From NCBI GenBank assembly GCA_023133395.1, contig JAGLWO010000092.1, forward strand, positions 1 through 6,527: a DNA stretch of 6,527 nucleotides, written 5' to 3'. Under the pieces are notes generated by a model. It worked only from the letters and a program-made list of their open reading frames with translations. It ran no database searches and was not told where the DNA came from. The number at the start of each line of letters is the position of its first letter. Position 1 is the stretch's first letter. This document shows positions 1-6,202 of the stretch, piece after piece. Origin of the DNA: Candidatus Cloacimonadota bacterium. GTDB lineage: Bacteria > Cloacimonadota > Cloacimonadia > Cloacimonadales > TCS61. The translations under genes and the position numbers were made by a program.

Positions 1-179
1 AAGCTGGGCACACTATACAGTATGCTAAAGGCTTGGTAACCAGAGTGTTGTCCTGCTTTAACAAGAATAACAAACTCTATTTTTCTTGACGATAAGAAAA
101 TAAACACAACTTTTGATATTGATTTTTTATGGAGATAATAAACGAATGATTTATACGCATAAGAACTGTATATGGTATT

Positions 180-201
180 TTATACGAAAATCGTGTATAA
201 T
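180..201 (+). promoter_or_regulatory. Possible -10 box inside a short dyad, upstream of the TIR-like gene
   Basis: TATAAT at 196-201 matches the sigma-70 -10 consensus exactly and lies 28 bp before the ATG at 230. No good -35 hexamer is seen 16-18 bp upstream, so the promoter call is weak in such AT-rich DNA. The box overlaps a perfect 6-bp inverted repeat, TTATAC (180-185) and GTATAA (195-200), separated by 9 bases. A repressor binding such a dyad would cover the -10 region, but no regulator gene is visible nearby. Confidence 0.3.
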
Positions 202-229
202 AAATAGATAGTGGTAATTAAAAAAAATT

Positions 230-604
230 ATGGATAAAATAACGGTAATTCTCGCAAAACTTGCTGGATTGCAAAAAGTTTTAAATGAACGACTTGAAGG
301 GGATGAGCGATATTTCGACCCACAAAGTGTTATCAATTACTTTGAAAGATTCAATTCTTTAAGAAATCAACTAATTGCAGAACTCCCGGAACTTTATTAT
401 GATTTACCTGAAAGAACAATTCCTGTATCAAGTGGAAATATGGAAAATAATGGACGTGGTTATATTGATTTAACCTCAATGAGGACACTAAAAAGAGACC
501 TTGACTATATATTCGAAGTAAAAGCTAATAGTAGAATTGGAGAAAATAAAACGAAAGAGCTTAAAAGGGAATTCATTTTCATAAGTCACGGAAGTAGTAA
601 ATAA
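230..604 (+). CDS. N-terminal fragment of the TIR-like protein (helical region plus first TIR strand)
   Basis: This 124-residue reading frame holds the upstream domain of the broken TIR-like gene. Residues 1-110 look mostly alpha-helical, with charged amphipathic stretches around residues 1-25 and 30-55, and I recognise no family. The last ten residues, FIFISHGSSK (115-124), form the first beta-strand and the SHG loop of the TIR-like domain, so the frame stops inside a fold and not at a domain boundary. The ATG at 230 has no clear Shine-Dalgarno sequence, only an A-rich leader, unlike the next genes; it is the first Met of the open frame. If translated alone, the product would carry the helical domain with a dangling strand and no active site. 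The N-terminal region could be a sensor or oligomerisation domain, by analogy with other TIR effectors, but nothing in it proves this. Confidence 0.55.
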   Translation: MDKITVILAKLAGLQKVLNERLEGDERYFDPQSVINYFERFNSLRNQLIAELPELYYDLPERTIPVSSGNMENNGRGYIDLTSMRTLKRDLDYIFEVKANSRIGENKTKELKREFIFISHGSSK

Positions 605-613
605 TGGTACAAA

Positions 614-976
614 GTGCAAGCCTATATAGAAAAAGATCTAGGCTATAGATCGATTGAATTAGCACAACAGCCAAATTTGGGGAGAACTGTTTTACAAAAA
701 CTGGATGATGAATCACGAAAGTGTTACTTAGCAATTATTGTAATGACTGGAGATGATCAATTTGATGACGGTGACTTAAGAGCCCGTGAAAATGTGCTTC
801 ATGAAATCGGGTTCTTCCAAGGTAAATTGGGATTAGAAAAAATTATATTATTGCATGAAGAAGGAGTAAACATACCAAGTAACATACACGGACTTGTTTA
901 CATTCCTTTTCCAAAAGAAATAGTAGAAGCAACATTTGGAGCATTGACTAAAGAATTAAAAGTATTAATGAATTAA
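614..976 (+). CDS. C-terminal fragment: TIR-like domain core (PF10137-type, putative NAD-hydrolase fold)
   Basis: This frame carries the bulk of a TIR-like nucleotide-binding domain of the CAP12/Pycsar effector type. Counting residues in the uninterrupted 248-codon reading, visible motifs are QPNLGRT (147-153), the strand and turn IIVMTGDD (169-176), RARENVLHEIGFFQGKLG (184-201), then IPSNIHGLVYIPF near the end. The Glu in NVLHEIG (E192) corresponds to the conserved acidic residue that is the candidate catalytic Glu in TIR NADases. The catalytic half therefore looks intact. GTG at 614 is the earliest usable start after the TAA. It has no well-placed Shine-Dalgarno sequence (a GGA lies about 21 bases upstream), and starting there would omit the first beta-strand, so independent translation into a folded enzyme is doubtful. 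No cyclic-nucleotide cyclase, STING, SAVED or Argonaute partner is visible. NAD cleavage is a family inference. Confidence 0.6.
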   Translation: MQAYIEKDLGYRSIELAQQPNLGRTVLQKLDDESRKCYLAIIVMTGDDQFDDGDLRARENVLHEIGFFQGKLGLEKIILLHEEGVNIPSNIHGLVYIPFPKEIVEATFGALTKELKVLMN

Positions 977-990
977 ATAAGGAGTGGATT

Positions 991-1206
991 ATGGCTACTT
1001 ATACAATCAAGGATTTTAAAAAAGGTGATAGAGTATATCATCTAAGTAATGACGAGTTTATAATGGTTGCGATTGAAATACATGAAAATGCTAATGAGAT
1101 ATCTTGTCAATGGATAGACAAAAATGGGGAAAAACAATGTGCTGAGTTTATGCCAGAAGAACTGGGTAAAACTGAAGATTTGAGACTAGGAATATACTCT
1201 ACCTAA
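991..1206 (+). CDS. DUF2158/YodC-like small protein
   Basis: This is a 71-residue soluble protein resembling the DUF2158/YodC family of small, probably SH3-like beta-barrel proteins of unknown function. Family-like features are FKKGDRVYHLS (9-19), where a GD-V-LS pattern opens the domain, IMVAIEI in the middle strand, and SCQWIDKNGEKQ (38-49), which matches the conserved C-W-(F/I)-D strand. The tail AEFMPEELG matches the family's F-P-x-x-L ending. The ATG is preceded by GGAG at 981-984 with a 6-base spacer. It begins 14 bp after the TIR-like gene's stop, so the two are probably cotranscribed. No signal peptide or membrane segment is seen. Such proteins occur as short companions of many unrelated genes, including phage and mobile ones, so the neighbour says little about its job. 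Confidence 0.72.
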   Translation: MATYTIKDFKKGDRVYHLSNDEFIMVAIEIHENANEISCQWIDKNGEKQCAEFMPEELGKTEDLRLGIYST

Positions 1207-1383
1207 ACTAGAATAAATAACGATAAAAAAAATAAAAATAATTAAAAAACTCGCTTTATTCAAAGCCGATAGCATTTATTACATAGCAATTAGATTTTAG
1301 TAAATTAATTTTAAGGAAAATAGAAAAAAAAGATAAATATACAACTGAAAGTTTTATAAATTTCATTTGTTAGGAGGTATCAA
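1207..1383. other. AT-rich gap before the lipoprotein gene
   Basis: These 177 bp contain A-rich runs and no credible gene. A small hairpin, GCTTT-ATTC-AAAGC (1253-1266), has a T-run only when read on the minus strand, where no upstream gene needs terminating. TATAAA at 1355-1360 could be a -10 box for the downstream gene but has no convincing -35. The clear element is AGGAGG at 1372-1377, a near-perfect ribosome binding site 6 bases before the ATG at 1384, which fixes that start. Confidence 0.45.
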
Positions 1384-4300
1384 ATGAAAACCTATTTTAT
1401 TATTTTATTAATATTATTATTTTCTATCACATCTTGCTCGAAAAAAACCACTTCCCCTGATGAACAATTATTACCGCCATCCAACTTACAACTTACTTTA
1501 GTTGAAGAAAATACTGTAACACTTTCATGGCAGGATAACTCAACTGATGAAACAAAATTCTTTATCGATAGGAAGAAAGGCGAGTATGCCTGGTTCGATA
1601 ATTATGGTGAAGCTGAAGCAAACATCACAGCATTTACAGACAACATCACAACTAATTCTGATACAGTTTATTCCTATAAAATTAGAGCATTTGATGGTGA
1701 TAATTATTCTGAATATTCAACAGAAGTTGGATGGTTTTCAGAATCTACAGTTCCATCAGATTTAATTCTTGAACAAATTTATCAGGATAGTATCAGAATA
1801 ACCTGGCTTGATAACAGCATCGGTGAATTAAATTTCAGAATTGATAAGAAAATTGGAAGTGATGATTGGCAGCAAAACTACAAAATTCTCGATTCCAATT
1901 CAACTACTTATATTGATTATAATCCAGCTTTATTTGATTCCTGCTTTTACCGTGTTTATGCTATGAGTGGAAATTCTTTTTCAAATTATTCCCAAAATTA
2001 CATCATCCCTTTTCTACCTGCTCCTGTTAATTTTCAACTCGAAAGTCTATCAGCTACTACAGTAAAACTTACTTGGGAAGATAACTCTGCAGATGAAGAT
2101 GGATTTAAAATATTTAAGTCAGAAGATGAAAGTGTTTGGACGTTTACAATTGTTCCGGAAAATACAGAAGAATGGATTGATGAAAATGTTATTCCAGGAA
2201 TTAAAAATTACTACAGAGTTTGCGCCTATATTGACACAAATTATTCTACTTTTGTTCAAGACAACATAAATACAATGTCCGAACCAGGTGATTTGTTTTT
2301 AGAACAATTTGATGTAACTACTTTTCAACTAACATGGATTGATAATAGTGCATTTGAGCAAGGTTTCAAAATTGATAGAAAGATAGATAATGAAGAATGG
2401 ATTAATGAAATTGGCATTGTAGGTTCTAACATTACCCAGTGGATTGATGATTCAGTTAGAAGAAGCTTTGAAGTTGTCTATTACAGGGTTTATGCTTTTT
2501 ACGAAAATTATAATTCTGCTAAAATCGAATCAAATAGTAACATCGTTTTTCCTGCACCGACAAATTTACAAATAGATCAATTAACAACCTGTGAAATAAG
2601 TATAACTTGGAATGACAATAGTGATGGTGAAGAAGGTTTTAAGATTGACCGTAAAATTGGAAATGGAAATTGGATAAATAATTATGGAATTGTTTCTGCC
2701 AATACTGTAGAATGGATAGATACTGAACCTGTCTTTAATGAAATAAATTATTATCGTGTTTTTGCTTTTGCTGGTAATAATTACTCTCTTTTTATTGAAG
2801 GTGATGTTAATAATACTATTCAAGCACCAAGTAATTTTGTTGCTATTCAACAAAACGTTCATACTTTTGATCTTTCCTGGCTTGATAATTGCGATTTTGA
2901 AGAAGGCTTCAAAATTGAAAGAAAAATTGATAATGATAATTGGTCATTAATTGCTACACTTCCTGATAATACCACATCTTTTACCGATGACTTAAATATG
3001 AGAAATAGAGGTTGGGAAACAGTCTACTATCGTCTTTATGCTTTCTACCAGGATAATTCTTCAGACATGATTGAAACTAATTGTAATATCTATTTCCCAG
3101 CACCATCAAATTTAACTTATCAGAATATAAATTTATACACAATTCAATTAAATTGGACATATAGCAGCTATGGAGAAGATGGATTTAAAATTGATAAAAA
3201 AGTTGGTAATGAAGATTGGCAAATTGAATATGGTATTGTTACTAATTCTTCTTTTGAATGGATAGATGAAAATGCTGAAATAAACCAAACGCTCAAATAT
3301 CGTGTTTATGCCTTTAGTGGTGAAAATACTTCAGATTTTATTGAAACCGAAGAAATTGATAATTCTATTCCAATCCCAACTAATTTAAATGGAAATCCTC
3401 TTGATATATCTCAAATTTATTTAACATGGTCAGATAATTCCATTGGTGAAGACGGTTTTAGAATTGAACAAAAAGAGAATGAAGGCAGTTTTGTAGAAAT
3501 TGGAACAACTACCCAAAATAATTATACTGCTTCAAATCTAAATTTAGACTCTGATTATACATTCAGAGTTCGAGCTTATAAAGACATTCATAATTCCGGT
3601 TTTAGTAACGAATTTTTTATGAATATCAGTCAAAATGTTGCTCCATCTAATTTATCAGGAGTTGTGTCTATTGATGGTATCCTAATCCAATGGTTAGATA
3701 ATTGTAGTTTTGAAACGGGCTTTATTATACAAAGAAAAAAAGAAGGTGAAGAATATCAAACCATCCATATTACTGATGAAAATATTATTGATTATTTTGA
3801 TATTGATATTGAACCATTCACAACATACTTTTACAGAGTTTCTGCTGAATTAGGAATTTATCAATCAGTTTGGTGTGAAGAAATAAATATTCTATCTTTT
3901 CCAGATTACATTATTGTCGATTTAAATGGAAATGGAAATTATACAAGTATCCAGGATGCAATCTATGCTTCAAATGACGGTGATTCTATTATTGTGAATG
4001 AAGGCACTTATTATGAAAATATAAACTTCTATGGAAAACAGATTACTCTTGGTAGTTTATATCTTTTAGTTCAAGATGATTATTACATTTCAAATACTAT
4101 TATCGATGGTAATGATAATTATAACGTTGTTGTTTTTGAAAGTGGTGAAGATGAGAATTCAAAATTAATTGGTTTCACCATCACAAATGGTTCTGCTTCT
4201 AAAGGTGGAGGAATTTACTTTGATAATTCTAACCCAAGCTTATCAAATCTCATTATTCGTGGGAATTCTTCTGGTGGGATAGGCCCTGGTGATGGAGGTG

Positions 4301-5238
4301 GTGGTATGTATTTACAATATTCAGATCCAAATTTAGAAAATATTACCATTAGTGAAAATACTTCACTAGGATCTGGTGGTGGTATTTATTTTTATTATTC
4401 AAATCCCACTTTATCAAATTTCAATATTATTGAGAATAACTCTAATTCTTTAGGTGGTGCTATTTATTTAAATCAGTCTAGTCCAAACTTAACCGATTTC
4501 ACGATAAGTTCAAATACTTCTCAACATGCAGGAGGAGTTTTATTCTATCAATCTAATCCAAATTTATCCAATTGTACAATAACTGGAAATAGTGCTGATG
4601 AGAACGGCGGTGGGATTTATGTCATGGAATCAACTCCAATTCTAACTAACTGCACTATTAGTGAAAATATAGCTGTTGACTCAGGTGGTGGTATTATATG
4701 TGGAGATATTATTTTGGATAATTGTATAATAAGTCAAAATAGTGCTGAAAATGGTGGAGGTATTTGGTGTGGTAGCGGTTATTCTAATGCTGAGTTAACA
4801 AATGTAATTCTTTATGGAAATACAGCAATCGAAAATGGTGGTGGTATTTACTGTGGTTCAAGCAATACAACAATGGTTTTAACAAATGTTACACTATATG
4901 AAAATACTGCTAATAATTCTGGAGGTGGTTTCTACTGTAGAAGTAATTACACATTAAATTTACTTAATTGTATACTTTGGAATGATTCACCCGAGGAAAT
5001 ATATTATTGGGATACCGACGATAATATTTCTGTAACATATTCAGATATTGAAGATGGCTGGCAAGGTTATTGCAATATAAATTCAGACCCCTTATTCGTT
5101 GATCCGGAAAATTATAATTTTCATTTACAACCAGGTTCTCCATGTATCGATACCGGCAACCCAGACCCACAATATAACGACCCAGATGGTTCAATAAACG
5201 ATATGGGTGCTTATGGCGGTCCCGGTGGGGATTGGTAG
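1384..5238 (+). CDS. Large surface lipoprotein: nine FN3-like domains plus C-terminal parallel beta-helix
   Basis: This 1284-residue protein is predicted to be exported and lipid-anchored. Residues 1-17 form a signal peptide with one Lys and a hydrophobic core, ending in the lipobox ITSC with Cys18. Ser follows, which by the E. coli rule would favour the outer membrane. Residues about 31-839 are nine fibronectin-III-like domains with core tryptophans at 49, 141, 231, 318, 409, 499, 591, 682 and 770. Residues about 840-1284 form a right-handed beta-helix (pectate-lyase-like fold). It opens with a capping segment typical of such proteins (SIQDAI, DGDSIIVNEGTYYENI, TIIDGN, GFTITNG), continues with ten Gly-rich rungs, and ends in a cap with PLFVDP, PGSPCIDTG and GAYGG. 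No type IX secretion tail is seen after the cap. FN3 arrays with beta-helices often serve adhesion or polysaccharide binding. No catalytic residues of a lyase are evident, so enzyme activity cannot be claimed. AGGAGG 6 bases upstream supports the start. Confidence 0.85.
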   Translation: MKTYFIILLILLFSITSCSKKTTSPDEQLLPPSNLQLTLVEENTVTLSWQDNSTDETKFFIDRKKGEYAWFDNYGEAEANITAFTDNITTNSDTVYSYKIRAFDGDNYSEYSTEVGWFSESTVPSDLILEQIYQDSIRITWLDNSIGELNFRIDKKIGSDDWQQNYKILDSNSTTYIDYNPALFDSCFYRVYAMSGNSFSNYSQNYIIPFLPAPVNFQLESLSATTVKLTWEDNSADEDGFKIFKSEDESVWTFTIVPENTEEWIDENVIPGIKNYYRVCAYIDTNYSTFVQDNINTMSEPGDLFLEQFDVTTFQLTWIDNSAFEQGFKIDRKIDNEEWINEIGIVGSNITQWIDDSVRRSFEVVYYRVYAFYENYNSAKIESNSNIVFPAPTNLQIDQLTTCEISITWNDNSDGEEGFKIDRKIGNGNWINNYGIVSANTVEWIDTEPVFNEINYYRVFAFAGNNYSLFIEGDVNNTIQAPSNFVAIQQNVHTFDLSWLDNCDFEEGFKIERKIDNDNWSLIATLPDNTTSFTDDLNMRNRGWETVYYRLYAFYQDNSSDMIETNCNIYFPAPSNLTYQNINLYTIQLNWTYSSYGEDGFKIDKKVGNEDWQIEYGIVTNSSFEWIDENAEINQTLKYRVYAFSGENTSDFIETEEIDNSIPIPTNLNGNPLDISQIYLTWSDNSIGEDGFRIEQKENEGSFVEIGTTTQNNYTASNLNLDSDYTFRVRAYKDIHNSGFSNEFFMNISQNVAPSNLSGVVSIDGILIQWLDNCSFETGFIIQRKKEGEEYQTIHITDENIIDYFDIDIEPFTTYFYRVSAELGIYQSVWCEEINILSFPDYIIVDLNGNGNYTSIQDAIYASNDGDSIIVNEGTYYENINFYGKQITLGSLYLLVQDDYYISNTIIDGNDNYNVVVFESGEDENSKLIGFTITNGSASKGGGIYFDNSNPSLSNLIIRGNSSGGIGPGDGGGGMYLQYSDPNLENITISENTSLGSGGGIYFYYSNPTLSNFNIIENNSNSLGGAIYLNQSSPNLTDFTISSNTSQHAGGVLFYQSNPNLSNCTITGNSADENGGGIYVMESTPILTNCTISENIAVDSGGGIICGDIILDNCIISQNSAENGGGIWCGSGYSNAELTNVILYGNTAIENGGGIYCGSSNTTMVLTNVTLYENTANNSGGGFYCRSNYTLNLLNCILWNDSPEEIYYWDTDDNISVTYSDIEDGWQGYCNINSDPLFVDPENYNFHLQPGSPCIDTGNPDPQYNDPDGSINDMGAYGGPGGDW
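1474..3900 (+). repeat. Nine tandem FN3-like domain repeats (protein-level)
   Basis: Each repeat is 87-92 residues long, measured between core Trp residues. The shared pattern is a P-S/T-N-L opening, a (L/I)-(T/S)-W-x-DN strand, an (F/G)E-x-GFKI-(D/E)-(R/K)-K segment, a W in the next strand, WID or similar, then YYRVYAF and a short linker. Repeat 7 has WTYSS in place of W-x-DN(S/C). The repeats are strongly diverged at DNA level; the longest identity I noticed is 17 bases (2095-2111 and 3175-3191). Repeats 4-5 resemble repeats 6-7 as a pair, suggesting duplication of a two-domain unit. Confidence 0.85.
4204..4977 (+). repeat. Ten Gly-rich beta-helix rungs (protein-level)
   Basis: Ten successive rungs start with GGG or a close variant at residues 941, 972, 998, 1024, 1050, 1075, 1101, 1124, 1152 and 1180, a period of 23-31 residues. 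Each reads roughly GGG-I-Y-x, a turn often holding S-N-P, then L-x-N-x-x-I-x-x-N and a polar turn. This is the classic right-handed parallel beta-helix rhythm with an Asn near the end of each rung. The later rungs (1101 onward) carry Cys two residues after the Ile or Phe, and several carry NC in the following strand. Confidence 0.8.
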
Positions 5239-5323
5239 ATTTTAGTAGATAAATGTGAAGAAGTTACGGGGACAGAAATTTTATACGGGATTATGTTAAA
5301 AAAATAGTTGAAAGGAATTAACA

Positions 5324-6067
5324 ATGAGAGAAGAGATAGTATACAGAAATTGTCCATTATGTGGAGAAAAAAAAAGTGAAAGTGAATTTGATTTTTCACA
5401 TATATATCCAAGATGTTGCGATAATAAAAAAAGTGTATCTGGATTTAGCTTGGAAGATGTGATTGAGAAAAAAGAAATTTTCAAGGAAAATGGTAGAGCA
5501 AAAGGTAAATACATTACTCAAAAAGGTTTTGGATTATATTCAATTTGTAGTGATTGTAATAATTATTCGGGTTCACATTATACTAACGGTTTTAAGACTT
5601 TTTACAAACAGGGATTAAAAGCTTATGAGAATCAGTGTTCACAAATAGTCGATCTATCTTGTAAAAACATTTATCCATTAAGAATAATAAAAGAAATTCT
5701 AATGATGTTTGTAATAATAAACTATGATAAACCACTAATAGGAAATTTTAAAAATTATCTATTAAATAAAGAGAATCAAGTGTTCCCAAAAGATTATAAT
5801 ATTTATGCCTATTTTACAGAAGACATTTATCGCTTTGCTTTGCATGCTGAAAGTAATGTTAATGGAGAAATAGTATTCACAACTTATTCACTTATTTCCT
5901 ATAAGCCATTTGGTTTTATTTTAACCCATAAATCTGAGCCAAGCCCCAAATATAATAACATCTGCAACATTATGGCTTTTAATAAATATAAATACGATGA
6001 TCAAGAAAGTTTGGTTCTTCCTTTACGAGTTATTAATAATTCGGTTCCGTTAAGTTTCACGTTCTAA
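5324..6067 (+). CDS. HNH-like putative endonuclease with a Cys4 zinc site
   Basis: This 247-residue protein opens with a zinc-finger-like HNH pattern: CPLC (Cys10, Cys13), then DFSHIYP with His26 as the likely general base, then CSDCNNYSG (Cys75, Cys78, Asn79). The order CxxC, (x)HI-x-P, CxxCN is that of HNH endonucleases of the HNH_5 kind, in which the four Cys hold zinc and the His and Asn lie at the metal-dependent active site. The gap between His26 and Cys75 is longer than in compact HNH domains. Residues about 110-247 form a second domain with a hydrophobic helix (IIKEILMMFVIINY), a segment around NIYAYF and a YKPFGFIL strand; I do not recognise it. ATG at 5324 is preceded by AAAGGA with a 7-base spacer. 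It lies 85 bp after the lipoprotein and reads toward a convergent gene. The substrate is unknown; defence and mobile-element roles are both possible. Confidence 0.62.
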   Translation: MREEIVYRNCPLCGEKKSESEFDFSHIYPRCCDNKKSVSGFSLEDVIEKKEIFKENGRAKGKYITQKGFGLYSICSDCNNYSGSHYTNGFKTFYKQGLKAYENQCSQIVDLSCKNIYPLRIIKEILMMFVIINYDKPLIGNFKNYLLNKENQVFPKDYNIYAYFTEDIYRFALHAESNVNGEIVFTTYSLISYKPFGFILTHKSEPSPKYNNICNIMAFNKYKYDDQESLVLPLRVINNSVPLSFTF

Positions 6068-6158
6068 TATATAAACTATATAATTAGTGTAACATATGCA
6101 TCTGCGGTTAGAGCTCATTGGCCGTTTCCGGCTTGAATCTTACGATACAAACCTTGAG

Positions 6159-6202
6159 AGATTCCCAATCCAGTTGGAAATGACAATGGAAGGTTGGAAT
6201 CT
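6159..6202. repeat. Nested inverted repeats in the convergent gap
   Basis: ATTCCCAA (6161-6168) and TTGGAAAT (6174-6181) form an 8-bp stem with one mismatch around a 5-base loop. A second arm, GGAATCT (6196-6202), perfectly matches AGATTCC (6159-6165), so the first arm can pair with either partner. The outer arm runs 2 bp into the stop of the minus-strand gene. The motif (TGTCATT-TCC on the minus strand, with a matching GGGAATCT) resembles the dispersed palindromic repeats found in many bacterial genomes. It could also help end transcription of one or both convergent genes, but no T-run follows directly. Confidence 0.4.

Larger units (their letters stand above)
230..976 (+). pseudogene. TIR-like (CAP12/Pycsar-effector-type) protein, interrupted by one in-frame stop
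   Basis: Reading from the ATG at 230 to the TAA at 974-976 gives 248 codons in one frame, with a single TAA at codon 125 (602-604). Protein similarity runs across the stop: strand FIFISHG before it, then WYKVQAYIEKDLG, then QPNLGRT, as expected for a continuous TIR-like domain. There is no frameshift and no other lesion. TAA differs by one base from GAA (Glu), CAA (Gln) and AAA (Lys). From memory of the family, an acidic or polar residue is usual there, so a G-to-T or C-to-T change is the simplest explanation. TAA also ends other genes in this window, so general reassignment of TAA is unlikely. Possible explanations are a recent nonsense mutation, a sequence error, readthrough, or separate translation of the two halves. 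Confidence 0.7.

Noticed and set aside
3..89. Open frame from the window edge ending in TGA at 87-89, possibly the tail of an upstream gene
   Set aside because: Only 28 codons with no recognisable motif; a run of this length is expected by chance, though a real gene tail cannot be excluded.
602..604. Alternative genetic code with TAA read as an amino acid
   Set aside because: TAA serves as the normal end of the TIR-like, DUF2158-like and HNH-like frames, and the 1284-codon lipoprotein contains no internal TAA.
602..606. TAATG stop-restart coupling at the internal stop of the TIR-like gene
   Set aside because: The ATG at 604-606 is in another frame and reaches a stop after about 14 codons, so it cannot produce the TIR-like core.
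1253..1266. GCTTT-ATTC-AAAGC hairpin as a terminator for the DUF2158-like gene
   Set aside because: A 5-bp stem with no T-run on the plus strand; the T-run lies on the minus-strand side, where there is no gene to terminate.
2581..2862. 93-residue minus-strand open frame within the lipoprotein gene
   Set aside because: It lies wholly opposite a well-supported repeat-coding frame and has low-complexity Ile/Asn/Lys composition, so it is a shadow.
6105..6160. tRNA-like or integron attC-like sequence (GCGGTTAGAGC near 6104)
   Set aside because: No T-arm, acceptor pairing or anticodon stem can be built, and the 7-base attC core consensus sites are not matched.
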